The position numbers and the translations under genes are program-made. This document shows positions 11,023-22,249 of a stretch of 64,000 nucleotides of DNA, piece by piece. How positions within the stretch are numbered: position 1 is the stretch's first letter; every line of letters begins with the position of its first letter. The notes under the pieces are model-generated. The model saw only the letters and a program-made list of their open reading frames with translations, did no database searches and had not been told where the DNA came from. Source of the stretch: Panax quinquefolius. Its lineage: Eukaryota; Streptophyta; Magnoliopsida; Apiales; Araliaceae. Where the stretch lies: positions 90,015,043-90,079,042 of the forward strand of contig CM035166.1 in assembly GCA_020205615.1 (NCBI GenBank), in the 5' to 3' direction.

Positions 11023-12954
11023 ATGTTCGGCAGTTACTTCTAAGTTGGCCCAACTTATAAGTCATTTGTCAAATGCCACTGTTCACCTGTTAGGCAAAGA
11101 CTTGTTTTTTGACTTATAAGTAGATTTATAAGTCAAAAAAAATAAGTAACAAATTATTACTTATTTCAAAATGACTTATAAGTTAATCTTAATAAGTTCG
11201 TTTGACCAAATGTAATGTCTATTTTGCCCCTCTTCTATTTTGCTAAATAATATTTGATTGCCCTTTAATCCTAAAAAGCCTGATTACTTTCTCTTCTAAT
11301 GTAAACAATTTCTACTCCTTCGATTGTTGCTACTCCCTCTCTACCTCTTCTTTGCGTTCGATCCGTCAATTTCTTAGCTTTTCCCTCCTTCCCTCCGCGA
11401 CTGTTACTCCTACAACTCATTCTACTACTTCAATTGTTGTTAGGTACCAAACCCTAAACCAAATATTTGATATGTATGTGTATATTATGTTATGTTTGAA
11501 TCTTTGGCATGTATTTTTTCTTCTTCTTTACCTCTTTAATTTTGACTGTAGTTTCAGAGTCTGTGAGTTTCAATTCAATTTCATTTTTTGTTAATTTATG
11601 TGGTTCAAATGTTTGATTGATTGAATGAATTGTTGTATACTGGGTTGTGCTTAATTAGGAATATGTGAGCAGCTTAATTTTAGTAATTTTAGTAACTTGG
11701 GTTCTACTACTGTTTATATAGATTTAACCTGAGTAAACAATTGGATATAAATATATTGGTGCAAAATTATATTTTTGCACTATACACGAATGTACCAGTG
11801 TTGGTCACTGTTTCCTTTCAATTTTCTGCTACTATTGTTTTTCCTTCATTTCCATTTCTAGTCGTAGTTAATTAATTCATTTGGTTTAAATTGGTTAACC
11901 TCATTAGAGTTGGGATTAAACATTTGTATCAGAGGCACCTTCCTGACACACCATTGCAGAAAATCAAACAAGTTGTGTTCTACTTCTACATCAACAAAAT
12001 CCTCCTCCTGCAAATTTCTGGTAATTAGAAGATAACTTATCAAGTCCCTAGAAATTTTAGTTTTTTATCACAAGAATTTGTTGGGTGATTTAAGTTAGAA
12101 AACCATAAATGGTGGTCTTTTTTTACTGGAAATTTTTTATTCTGAATGTTGGATGTTTGTTATATTAATTATATTAAATCAGATGCGTGAGTTTTCTGTC
12201 CTTAGTTCTCTTTTGAGTTGATGTACTTTCATTCTAGAATTCCCACCATTTAACTATATCTATTTTGTTAGCTGCTTAGCTATTGCCACTTTTTCATGCT
12301 GTTAAAAAATCTGCATAGAACTATCAGTTTGTTTAATTAGAACAGCACATACGATCGTATATATCATATATTGATTCCATAAGGTTGGTGATGATTTACC
12401 TACGTTTTGGGCTGAAGCCAACTGATTGTAACATTGTCATTAATGGCTATAAAATCTTTCTCATTTGGTTTTAGAAGTGAAATATTAGCACCTGAATAAG
12501 CTATTGAAAAACTTCAATGTGGTAGAAGCAATTAGAAAGAAAGTCTTCCTTCACCTCTAGATTTCATTTTTCCGGATCTCACTACAACTAAACTTGGAAT
12601 GAGAGATAATATTGCATTAAGAATCTCTAACTTGGAATAAGATTGTAGTTGATATGTTTAAAAAAAAAATTAGTGTTTTATTTAATGAAATTGTGGATGA
12701 TTGTTATGATATGATATTAAATCGATGTATCTTTTTATTAATGTCCTTTTTAGTAATCTTTACATTTAATTTTAACTTATAAATCAATTAAATCTAAATA
12801 CCTTCATAACTTATTTTAACTTAATTTTTGACTTATAAGTCAAATTGGTGCCAACGCTTTTACTTATAAGTCACAACTTAAAATAACTTATAAGTCAACT
12901 TAAATCTTAACTTTAATTCATTTTAAAATAAGTCGTTGTTGAACGGGGATCTAA
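11023..12954. mobile_element. Non-autonomous DNA transposon-like element with subterminal ACTTATAAGT motifs
   Basis: Both ends carry dense copies of the self-complementary motif ACTTATAAGT or close variants: near 11,050, 11,110-11,140 and 11,170 on the left, and near 12,775, 12,832, 12,862 and 12,885 on the right. The outer edges are imperfect inverted repeats: GTATGTTCGGCAGTTACTT on the left, against CCGTTCAACAACGACTT read on the other strand at the right. Subterminal transposase-binding repeats of this kind are typical of hAT- or Mutator-like elements. The interior shows no transposase frame. I could not find a convincing target-site duplication, so the exact edges and superfamily are open. 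Confidence 0.55.
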
Positions 12955-13776
12955 GACACAAGCTGAAACATGGACATAGAAGAAAGAACACAAACATAGA
13001 TAAAGTTATATCTCTAGACCTCGGATATTGAAAACGGTCACAAATACTTGCATGCTAACACAAGCAGATGACTTATGTAGCAATAGAAATGCAATCTTGC
13101 AGCATATCTGCTTTAAAATGTCTATGAATGGATTCATTTTAAATGTGCATCTAAAGGTGACTATGGGGAGGTTCCGAAAAATTATAGATCAAACAGAGCT
13201 CAAAATTCTTGTTGATGTGGGATAATAAGCAATTGAGTGATTCCTTATATATGCAGCAAAAAATCCCTTTAACAAATTAAATTTAAATCCATGCACTCCA
13301 AATTAAGGTGTATTAACCAGCATGCACATAATCAACCTACGGCCACATTAAATTTGAGATAAGGAATTCTAGATAACAGGGTCAAGACCATGTGTTATAA
13401 ACCCTTCCAATCTCAAAAGCAGAGTAATGATTTGACATAACATACTAAAACTCCAAGAATTCTTATCATCAACAAGGAAAGTCATAAAAAAAAAATTCTT
13501 TGAAAGTGTCAAACAAGGAGAATCCAACTAGAAAAGGAAACTATAACAGTATACTGATCAATCATCATATCCATCCTCAATAAACAATATAGTGAGCTAC
13601 TAGATAAAAGGAGAATGCATAACCCCAATTGTTCCAGGGCAACAAAAATATTATTTCTGTAAACCCAAAGACAGAAACTTGACCAGAGTATCATTATATC
13701 ATATATATTAACCCCAAAACAAAAAGGAAACAAAAACCCATAAATCTGATCACATATAAAGGGAATATAATTTTAC
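12955..13776. other. No gene seen
   Basis: AT-rich, no supported coding frame. It may be the 5' portion of the long DUF863 leader intron. A 65-codon plus-strand open frame at 13,028-13,225 shows no family resemblance. Confidence 0.4.
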
Positions 13777-14150
13777 CTCAGACCCACATCATGTAACCAC
13801 CTCTCGTCAAGAATCGCCCATGGATTGAATCATTAAACAGTACCTCCAGGACCCAATAAATCGAAATCATAAAAATTCAGACTAGAGGCAAAAAAAACAG
13901 AAAAGAACAAATAATAATTTTTAATAAAAACAAAGAAGGAATAAAGTGAGTGGACTGGCAACACCATTGAAGGAGCTTAGATCTTGGTCCGGTAGAAGAA
14001 AAGCAGCAGATTTCGATCTGCTGGGCCAGTCTATGAAATGAAAGAGAGGTGAAGTTTTTAGATAGAGAAAAACCGAATTTTTATTTATATTTATTTTTTG
14101 AAGAGAGAGAAAGACAGATCCCAGATAAGAAATCTTCATATTAACAAACG
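13777..14150 (-). promoter_or_regulatory. Possible non-coding leader exon of the DUF863 gene
   Basis: On the minus strand this has a CT-rich start (CTGTCTTTCTCTCTCTTC at about 14,099-14,117) and ends with GGGTCTGAG followed by GTAAAATT, a good donor at 13,776. Several short ATG frames occur, as in long plant 5' UTRs. It is the nearest plausible upstream exon for the acceptor at 9717. The link is inference only; transcript reads would decide it. Confidence 0.3.
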
Positions 14151-14782
14151 ACCTTCTAAGAACAGTGACATAAAATTTGTCAACATCCGGTCACTTTTAT
14201 TCCCTGCTTTTTCTTCACTTCTCCCTTTCTCTCTCCTCTAGTCCTCTTCCTCTTCCTCTTCCTCTCTATTTTCATTTCGTGATATATAATTTGTGGGGTT
14301 TTGAGGACAAAAAAAAAAAAAGCATTTCTAGATTCTCCCCACCTTCACTGCTTTCGGTAAAGATCGTAATGAAAATAATAATATATCATATATTCCTTTA
14401 TTTAATATTCATAATTTATTTACAAAGTTTTAAGACAAAATATTATTGATACACAATTATTATTTTAAATATTTAATAAATTTCTATCTTAATTTAAGTT
14501 TTAAAATTGATCCAAATCAATTAACAAAAGTTAGAACCGAAGGAATATTATAAAACTGTCCAACTATACGTATATATAGATATATAAAGGGGAAAAACGA
14601 ATTGTGATTGTATTGAATAATCAGAGAGTTTTATTAATAAAGCTATAATAAAACGATAGAGTTTCTATTAATTAAATTTAAATTTATATAACTTTGAATG
14701 GTTGCCAGTACCTCGTCTTATATCAGCACCAGCCCATCTTATTTCATTTTATATGATAGAGAATGATAATTAATATCAATGT

Positions 14783-14818
<36 letters not shown>

Positions 14819-14869
14819 AATTTTGAGTGCACTATTATTATTTTTATATATCAACATAAAAACATAATT
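14151..14869. other. Intergenic with CT-rich tract and (TA)n microsatellite
   Basis: A CTCTTCC-rich tract is near 14,220-14,270 and an uninterrupted TA run at about 14,786-14,814. No gene is supported. Confidence 0.6.
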
Positions 14870-17270
14870 ATATCACAAGCACTAAATACATTATTTAATT
14901 ATTCTTAAATACAACTTATTAACCTAACTGTCGCAGATAATACGATATAAACGTGATTTGAATAATACATATATTGTCTACTAGATATTATACAAACTCA
15001 AAAGCGAAATTCTCATTATAACTATTATCACACTATTTCACGTAATAGTGAGGCGACTACTAACGCTTATCCTACTAGACCATTACTCCGCTCCTCGACT
15101 GTCGTCTAAAATTTATGTTCTCATTTCAAGAAGAGAATAAATGAAAAAGAAAGCGTGAACTCAACTAAATTTTCGAAGAAATATTATTGTTACAAGATAA
15201 CGCAGAATAAATTATCATTACCTTTCAAATGCTTTAAACCGATAAAATATAATCGACAACCAGCTTTAATCATAATGGAATACGTGATCCATTAAAAAGA
15301 AATTAAGTAGAGAATAAAAGTCTACTATCTTTTGGTTTTAAAGGTTTAAATCAATTTTTATCACCGGCATCAGACTACTAATAATAAATAAACCACCACA
15401 TCTAATTATCCTCTGTCTGGCGGTCGAGGATTTTCATCAAATTATCAATGGTCGTATATCTTAGAATCACCCCTCATTAATAATCATACCAAAACTATCC
15501 ATCATCGCATTACGCGCCAATCGGCGACTTTTGTCACATCATTTATATCAAGTCACGATTATACCGAATGATCCCCATCATAATCATACTAAGTTAAATC
15601 TACGCATCGTAGTTCAAAAAAGATAATATAATATAACACGAGGATGATGATAAACGACATAATAATTCAATAAAACAAGTTCAATTATTTAATCCATGAA
15701 TTATTAACGTCCCAAATCACAACATAATATTGTTTAGAGAGTAAAAATCAAAGAATGATCGGAAGAATATTTCCGAAAGATCTTTGGATGAAACGCAAAT
15801 ATCGAGGATATTCTACTAATTTCATGAAAGATAAGTCAAAAGTTTTAACTAACCCAGATAATAAAGAATGGAATAACAAAAGAAATCACCACGTGCGCAG
15901 ATGCTTGGCAGATGCGAGTTATTCCAACGTAATAATAATAACTAAACAGGTCGGGTGAAATTAATAATCGACGGCGATGTTCCAACAGAATAATAAAGAT
16001 GGAACCAGATCCCAGAAAACATGCGAGATAGGATATTCCAATGAATGATAAAGACGGAACAGCGTCCCCGTGTAAAAAACACAAACAGGATGTTCCAATG
16101 TAATAATAAAGACGGCAGGCGTCCTGTGTTAGAAACACATGTATGCGAGGATGTTCCAATGTAATAATAGAAGAATGTCACCAAGATATAAGTTAAACTG
16201 CAGATACAAGTTATTCCAATGTAAATAATAAGAATGGAATAACATAAGATTTCACCAAGATATAGGGTATCTGCAGATACACAAGTTATGTATAGTAGAT
16301 GCCACTTTTACGAGTTATTCCAATGTAATAATAAAAGAATGGAATAATGAAGTTCTTCTTCGAAAAAAGAATAACACCCTCACCGTAAAAGAATCAATAT
16401 GTAAGAAGTGAAGTAGCAGAATACTCTTCTTCTTTCTATAATTTTCTCTATATAAACTCTCTATAATTTCTCTACAGTAGTTTGAAATTAATTCGTAAAG
16501 AAAATAATGAAGAATGAAATTTTCATTTATAGGAAAATGGAATGATAAGAATTAATCCATGAAACTATTCAGGATTTGATTTATTTTAATCGACCGATTC
16601 ATATTTAAAGAAAAATCTTTTAAATAAAATATAATATATTCTATTTATATAAAAACATTTTACTACGCAAAACACTACGCAATACTACGCAAAACACTAT
16701 CAAAACATTACGCAACACTATGCATAATAAAATATAATATATTCTATTTATGTAATAACTTTAATAAAGTATTCTATTTTATATAAAAGATGCTTCGCTT
16801 TTATTACGTTAATAATACGAATAAAATAAAACGTCATTATCGCTTATAATAATTCATATTATTAATCGACAATAATGGAATCAAACCGGTGAAACACTCA
16901 CATAAAGATCAATAATCAATACCGCGTACATTACGCAACCACACGACATCGTTGTTTTTTCTACCGAAGTAGTTCAACAAGAACTACTAGAAAACTTCCG
17001 CCAAGTTATTTCAATAAAATATTTTTTGTCGTTTTCAATCCGATCAATAATTTTACATTGTGGGGTCCATAATGATTGAAATAGTTATACGATATTCCCT
17101 CGCTAAACCTAATATTCCCCACCAATCGAATATAATATAACCACTGTGATATCTTTACAAAATTTATAAATACTACCCACAACTATAATATTATCTTAAA
17201 TTCACACCATAATATTAAAAATTATTTCAACAAAATTTAAATCTTTATTGATAAAATCCTATTCACATTA
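14870..17270 (-). mobile_element. Decayed solo LTR of the outer gypsy family, reversed
   Basis: Read on the minus strand, this matches the 3' LTR at 43,507-46,099 in order. The 5' part (about 17,060-17,270) shares the stretch around ACCAATCGAATATAATATAA and the ACCCACAACTATAATATTAT block. The middle holds the TTCCAATGTAATAATAAAGA repeats. The far part (about 15,040-15,170) matches the CTCACTATT and GAGCTCACC/CTTTC region near the LTR end. No internal coding region adjoins it on either side, so it looks like a solo LTR from LTR-LTR recombination. Edges are approximate because divergence is high; the terminal TG and CA are not visible. Confidence 0.7.
15915..16350. repeat. Interspersed minisatellite inside the LTR
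   Basis: About seven copies of a core like ATGTTCCAATGTAATAATAA are spaced by 45-100 bases of changing sequence (near 15,918, 15,979, 16,033, 16,093, 16,152, 16,212 and 16,315). The same core, reversed, recurs in the outer element's 3' LTR at about 44,755-45,020. Repeats in U3 commonly serve as enhancer elements in plant LTRs; that role is inference. Confidence 0.7.
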
Positions 17271-19002
17271 ACAATAATAACAACAAATTTGTAAAAATAT
17301 TAATTTTTAAAACAAATGAGTCACGCTATGTTTCAAATTATTATGATGGTCCCACTTATTATATATTGTTTCAATAATATTTATTTATGCAATTTACAAT
17401 CAAATAGTTGGACATAAATATTCGCAATACATATTATTTTTCAAAACAAATACTCTTTTCGTTTCTTTTTACTTATCGTCATAGATAAAATATAAAAATT
17501 AAGAAATATAATTAATGTTATGTCTGAATAACCAAAATAATTATAAAATCTTAATATTATTCTTTAAAATTTATTAAAAAAGATGAAAGAAAAACAAGTT
17601 GATATTTAATATAAAAATAATATGAAAACTTAAGTCATTCATATTTTTTTAAATTTAAAATCGAATTATGATAAATAAATAAAAAATTACCCTGTATGTT
17701 GTCTCTTATGTACTGCTTTATTGGCAAACGTGGGGCCCTTTTTGATTGGCTCTGGCCTCTGTGGACTGTGGGATGGATGAGGTTTGGAGTGGTATATAGA
17801 GAGAGTATTTAAAGTACCATTCAGCTGTATTTACAAGAATGGTTAGGACATAATTCTATACTTTTGATTGGTTGATAATTGATCGGATACTCTTTTACTA
17901 CTATTCTCACTCTTTTCCTGTGATATATAAGTAATTATTTTCTCCATAATGCGAAATCTTATTTTATTTTTATCAAACGAGTACGGTTATATATTATGAT
18001 AAATTTACGTTTAATTATAATTATAAAATTTTATTATCTTTTTATATTTTTTTAAAGGAATTGATATTTTATAAATAAAATTTAATATTTCTTGAAGCTT
18101 TCATTTGCTATTTATGTGAAATAGACATTATAAAATTATCATTTTAACTTATGAAAATATGAATTCCCTTCCCTAAATAATATATTTTTATTAAAATTAT
18201 GTCATTTTGAAGATTTTTTAAAAAAATAAGTGAGATTATGGGTGATATTTTTATAAATAAAATAAAAACAAGTGAGACCATCCTCTTTTAATATTATTTA
18301 TTTTTTAAAAAATATTCAAAACGACGTAAATTTAATAAAAATATATTATTTAAATGGTATATTTTACATCCGTTTTCACATGATATTACAAGTGGCCTTC
18401 GCCTCCATCAGTCCCATACATAATTTGATTCGGTGGTCGGAAATGTTTGGCTTTCATAAATGGAAAAATTATTGTCCAAGATGTTATAAATATCTTTTCG
18501 ATTGCTAAAGCAACTTAACTTCATTTTATTTTATTTTTTGGCAATGGAAAATTTGTTTAATAATGTTTGTAATTTAGTATCTAATTGATTGTTAATCTTG
18601 GTTTCAAGTTTTTAAAAAGTATTTAAGTACCATAAATATTAATTCTAGTAATAATTAAGAGGAATATTTCCATTTAGTTAACCATTAACTTGGTTGAAGA
18701 ATAATGGAGTCAAGCTCCGGGTAATAGATTTAGTTAACCCTCGACAAACAAATATGATAAGTGATTAGTATCATTTAATTATACATCCTTTTTTATTTCA
18801 TTCAATAAATATAAAAATATTTTCAAGAATAGAACAGCTTCATAAATTACCTAATTTATATTTACACCTACTTTATATATATATATATATATATATGGGA
18901 ATGATCCATAAAGATCTATTTGTTATGGATCAAAAAATGGTATATAACATCTATATTGTCGGTTTAACAAATGAAAGGTTGGGATTTTATTTGGGAAAAC
19001 GG
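17271..19002. other. AT-rich intergenic, no gene seen
   Basis: No supported coding frame. A slightly more GC-rich patch near 17,700-17,800 is unassigned. A TA microsatellite lies at about 18,877-18,896. Confidence 0.6.
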
Positions 19003-19026
19003 CGTCCGCTAGTATACTAGCGGACG
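19003..19026. repeat. Perfect 24-bp palindrome
   Basis: CGTCCGCTAGTA is followed directly by its exact reverse complement, so the 24 bases form a perfect inverted repeat with no loop. It stands out in an AT-rich background. It shares its arm with the hairpin 66 bases downstream. Confidence 0.9.
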
Positions 19027-19091
19027 TAAGGAATGAAATAATTAGCCACTTTTGCCCCCATTTAGCCTATTATAAATAACAGTAAACAAAG

Positions 19092-19116
19092 CGTCCGCTA
19101 GACTTACTAGCGGACG
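19092..19116. repeat. Hairpin with the same arm, 10-bp stem and 5-base loop
   Basis: CGTCCGCTAG, a five-base spacer ACTTA, then CTAGCGGACG. The arm is the first ten bases of the palindrome at 19,003. The shared arms suggest either one repeat family or inverted-repeat ends of a short element of about 114 bp (19,003-19,116). Confidence 0.9.
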
Positions 19117-19129
19117 GTAAGTTCCAAAC

Positions 19130-19735
19130 CCAACACGAATTCCTCTGCCTTCCTCTGCCACTAATACAATCCACTGCAACAACACCCAACACCCAGCAAT
19201 AAAATTCACAAAATCATACTTCTTAGTTCTTAGATTTCAGATCCAATTCAAAAGCAATAGAGCCTGATCACTGGTCAGTTGAGTAGATGCTACTTGTAGT
19301 GAGGCATCTTTGGGGAAAAGATCAGGCAAATCACAAGTTTTAGAGTACAAAGCATTATCTCCCCATTATAAGTAATATATTTGAGAAGTGGTATGCCATC
19401 AACAGATTTAAGAGGAAAACATCTCTAATTCTCAGCAAGAAAGCAAATAAGCTCCACATACATATCAGTCGAAGCTCTGGAGAATAGACAGCAGACTTGG
19501 ATGCATTTTCCGTACCATCCATTACAATCACCAACTAGTGGAAGTCCAAAGAAATCCCAAACTTGATCAAATCTCTGTAGTCCACCGAATTATGTATGAT
19601 ACACCTCCGCTGAAAAGAAATCTCATCAACTATCATATTGTACAACAATTCAAGAAGACAAACCCTGTAGGAGCCTTCCAAATCGGAGCCGACTTCCATC
19701 AAGAATCCCCCAAACAAGATCAAATCATCGTACCT
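19130..19735 (-). pseudogene. Downstream part of an unrecognised coding-like region split by the gypsy insertion
   Basis: Read on the minus strand and joined to 46,100-46,210 across the insertion, an open frame runs through the target site. It reads GFSLLYWLEIYG then VRYDDLILFGGFLMEVGSD and continues past LLYNMIVDEISF to a stop at about 19,535. Below that, protein-like stretches continue in shifting frames (SVDGIPLLKYITYNG, then CDLPDLFPKDASLQVASTQ and SDQALLLLNW), with frame changes at short base runs near 19,419 and 19,362. The peptide quality suggests a real former exon, or a gene with sequence errors. I do not recognise the family. It could also be a chance open frame, but continuity across the target site argues against that. 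Confidence 0.45.
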
Positions 19736-20368
19736 TGTAAGACCCCAACTTTTATGAATAAAAATGTATTTTCTATAAATATCATTTTTGAATATTATGG
19801 AATAAATTTGATATAATGTTATAAATATGTGGGTAATATTTATAAATTTCAGAAAGACGCAAATTGTTATATAATATTCGATTGGTTTAATATTCGCTTT
19901 AAAATGCGAAATATTCGTGATGACAATGACAATCATCGTTAATGAATTCATTAACGGAATTATCATTTGATCGAGAAAACGAAAAAAAATTTTATGAAAA
20001 TAATCTACGAAAGTTTTTACTGATTAACTATCAAACACCTTATTAAAAAATGCAAGGAATACGCGTGGTTGCGACAAGAATCTGATATAAATTATCATCT
20101 TTATGTGAAGAAGAACTCGGGTTTTGTTCAATTATTCTTGAAGAATCGCTGTTGCGTAGGTATCTCACGTTAATTGATTCAATTATTGTTGATATTTTAT
20201 AATTGAGATAATGAAGTTATTAATATTATTATTTGCATTATTAACGATGCCTGTAAGCTTCCGCCGATGGAGGTTTGGTGGAATATCCTCGATATTCATT
20301 GGCTTATCCAAAGATCTTTTCGCGGAAATATTCTTCCGGCGATTCTTAAATTTTACTCTGAAAGAAGT
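19736..20368 (+). repeat. 5' LTR of the outer gypsy element, first part
   Basis: It begins TGTAAGACCCCAACTTTTAT and aligns with the start of the 3' LTR at 43,507. It breaks at GAAGT (20,364-20,368), where the copia element enters. The LTR resumes at 29,568. Confidence 0.9.
20364..20368. repeat. Target-site duplication of the copia element, left copy (GAAGT)
   Basis: GAAGT directly precedes the copia LTR start TGAAAG and recurs at 29,568-29,572 directly after its end. The uninterrupted site, AAAGAAGTATCAT, is seen in the 3' LTR at about 45,209. Confidence 0.95.
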
Positions 20369-22249
20369 TGAAAGTAGTATCATTGTATGGCCAATCGTGT
20401 TTGATGATAAAGCATATACTTTGTAATAATCTTATTCATTTATTAATAAAAAGTATTAATTTATTAAAGCTTTTAATTATCTACGTGATCTTTGTTTTTA
20501 TAATACGCGATAAACCCATAGTTTTAAGAATCTTTTAGAATAATGATGATGATCATTCTAATGAGATCTAAATTCTGTAAAGTTTTAAAACTAAAATAGT
20601 TCCCAATCATTGGATTACTAAATCGGGGATTAGTGAATCCGGATAGATTGAGACATACGTCGTTCTTCTTTCATTGGATGAAGATGATTGATCTCACGAT
20701 CATTCGTGTGGAGACACTAAAAGCAAAGTATGTAGGTCTTTATTAGAGAATAAGTTCAATTTTGAACGCATTGGTACCATTGATAATCTACAATGGAGTT
20801 TTATTTCTTTTGTCAATAGGGATTCTGTAGTGATAGTAAGACAAGAATCCTTTGACTTTGAGATCATCATAAGATCTCACAGTATGATGAGTTATACTTT
20901 TGACTTTATTCCCAAGAACTTAGGGATATCAAAGGTATCTTGGGTATAATAAGTTATACATGGAGATAATGTATGATCAATAAAGAATCTACCACTTAAT
21001 AAAAAGAAGAGAACGTCCTATGTGATTCGATAAACGACAACCCAAGTAGTTCTCATTAAGGCGTAATGAAATTAGAAAGGAGTTTAATTTGCATTATTTG
21101 AGTTGTGATTTAAGATCGAAATACATATAATTAAATAAAATAAAACATGATGTGAATTCCATGCCTTATATTTAATTGGACGTTGTATGGTGGAAGGATT
21201 GAATTGTCTGATAACTATTTACTTTCAAAATTCTTTAATGATTAATGTTGAAATCTATATTATCCTGGAAAGTCGTTGATCATTGTGGAGAACTTTATCC
21301 CTATTGTAGAATAAATATTATTTAAATAAATTAATTGTTTAATTTATTTATTTAAATAAGATTAAAATTGTTTCAATTGATTTATTCACAACCTATTAAT
21401 ATGGAATAACCTAAAGCCATTCACCATAAAAGGAAGAATAATTATTTAAGAAGTTAATGGCGTAATCGTAATAATATGTTAAGTATATTTAATTTAATCT
21501 ATGGTGATAGAATAAATTAAATAAACTTAATATTTATTATTTAATATTTTAGAAATATTAAATATAAATTAATAAGAGGAGTCTTATTAATATTATTACA
21601 ATTATTATTATTTTAATTTCTAAAGAGTTTAGGAATTAATTTAATATAAATATTTCTCATTTATTCCTAATTGGATTAGGAAGGAAAATTAGTTAAAGGA
21701 GTTTAATTAATTATCCCTAATAAGATTAGGAGCTTAATTAATTAAAAGAATTTAATTAATTAAATAAAACCCAATTCCTTAATTGTTAAGATGGGTTGCT
21801 TACATCTATAAATAAGAGAAAGTCTTATTACGGGTGGTATGGGTTGTTGATTTTTCAACATACGTAATAATTCCAAGTTGTTGGGAGTCTGGCCTTTTAC
21901 ATAGAGATAGAAAAGCTAGGGTTAGCCAACCACCCTTCTTCTTCTTTGAATCTTTATCTTCCTCGGTGGATCACCTCTGAAGCCAAACGCCGGTGGCTAA
22001 CGTTGATCAGAAGGAAGAACCAAACCCGGTGGATTCAAGATTGAACGAAAAAGGATTTGGAGGTGAACTTGTCATGCGAGAGGAAAGCTCGATCTTCAGG
22101 TATGATTTATTCTTTATCTTTTTCGTTTAATTAATAATTATCGTAAAAGGATGATCCGGGATATGGTTTGTAAATTTTTTTAAACTCGATTTTCCACGCT
22201 CAAGACTTTTTATGCAATTTGATTGCGTTATGAATATTACAACCTAATA
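20369..22249 (+). repeat. Left LTR of the copia element
   Basis: It matches 27,692-29,567 along its whole length, including the ATGATAAAGCATATACTTTG start region and the ATTAATTAAATAAAACCCAA block. Differences are mostly short indels and scattered changes. It ends CCTAATA where the right copy ends CCTAACA. Confidence 0.92.

Noticed and set aside
14177..14449. 90-codon plus-strand frame starting MSTSGHFYSLLF
   Set aside because: It comes from a CT-rich tract followed by AT-rich sequence; no domain and no splice context.
15845..16184. Two overlapping minus-strand frames of 80 and 104 codons with His-Trp-Asn repeats
   Set aside because: They are translations of the LTR repeat TTCCAATGTAATAATAA in the solo LTR.
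15915..16350. Regularly spaced repeats that might suggest a CRISPR array
   Set aside because: Spacing is irregular, repeats are imperfect, the same core occurs in other LTRs, and the genome is a plant.
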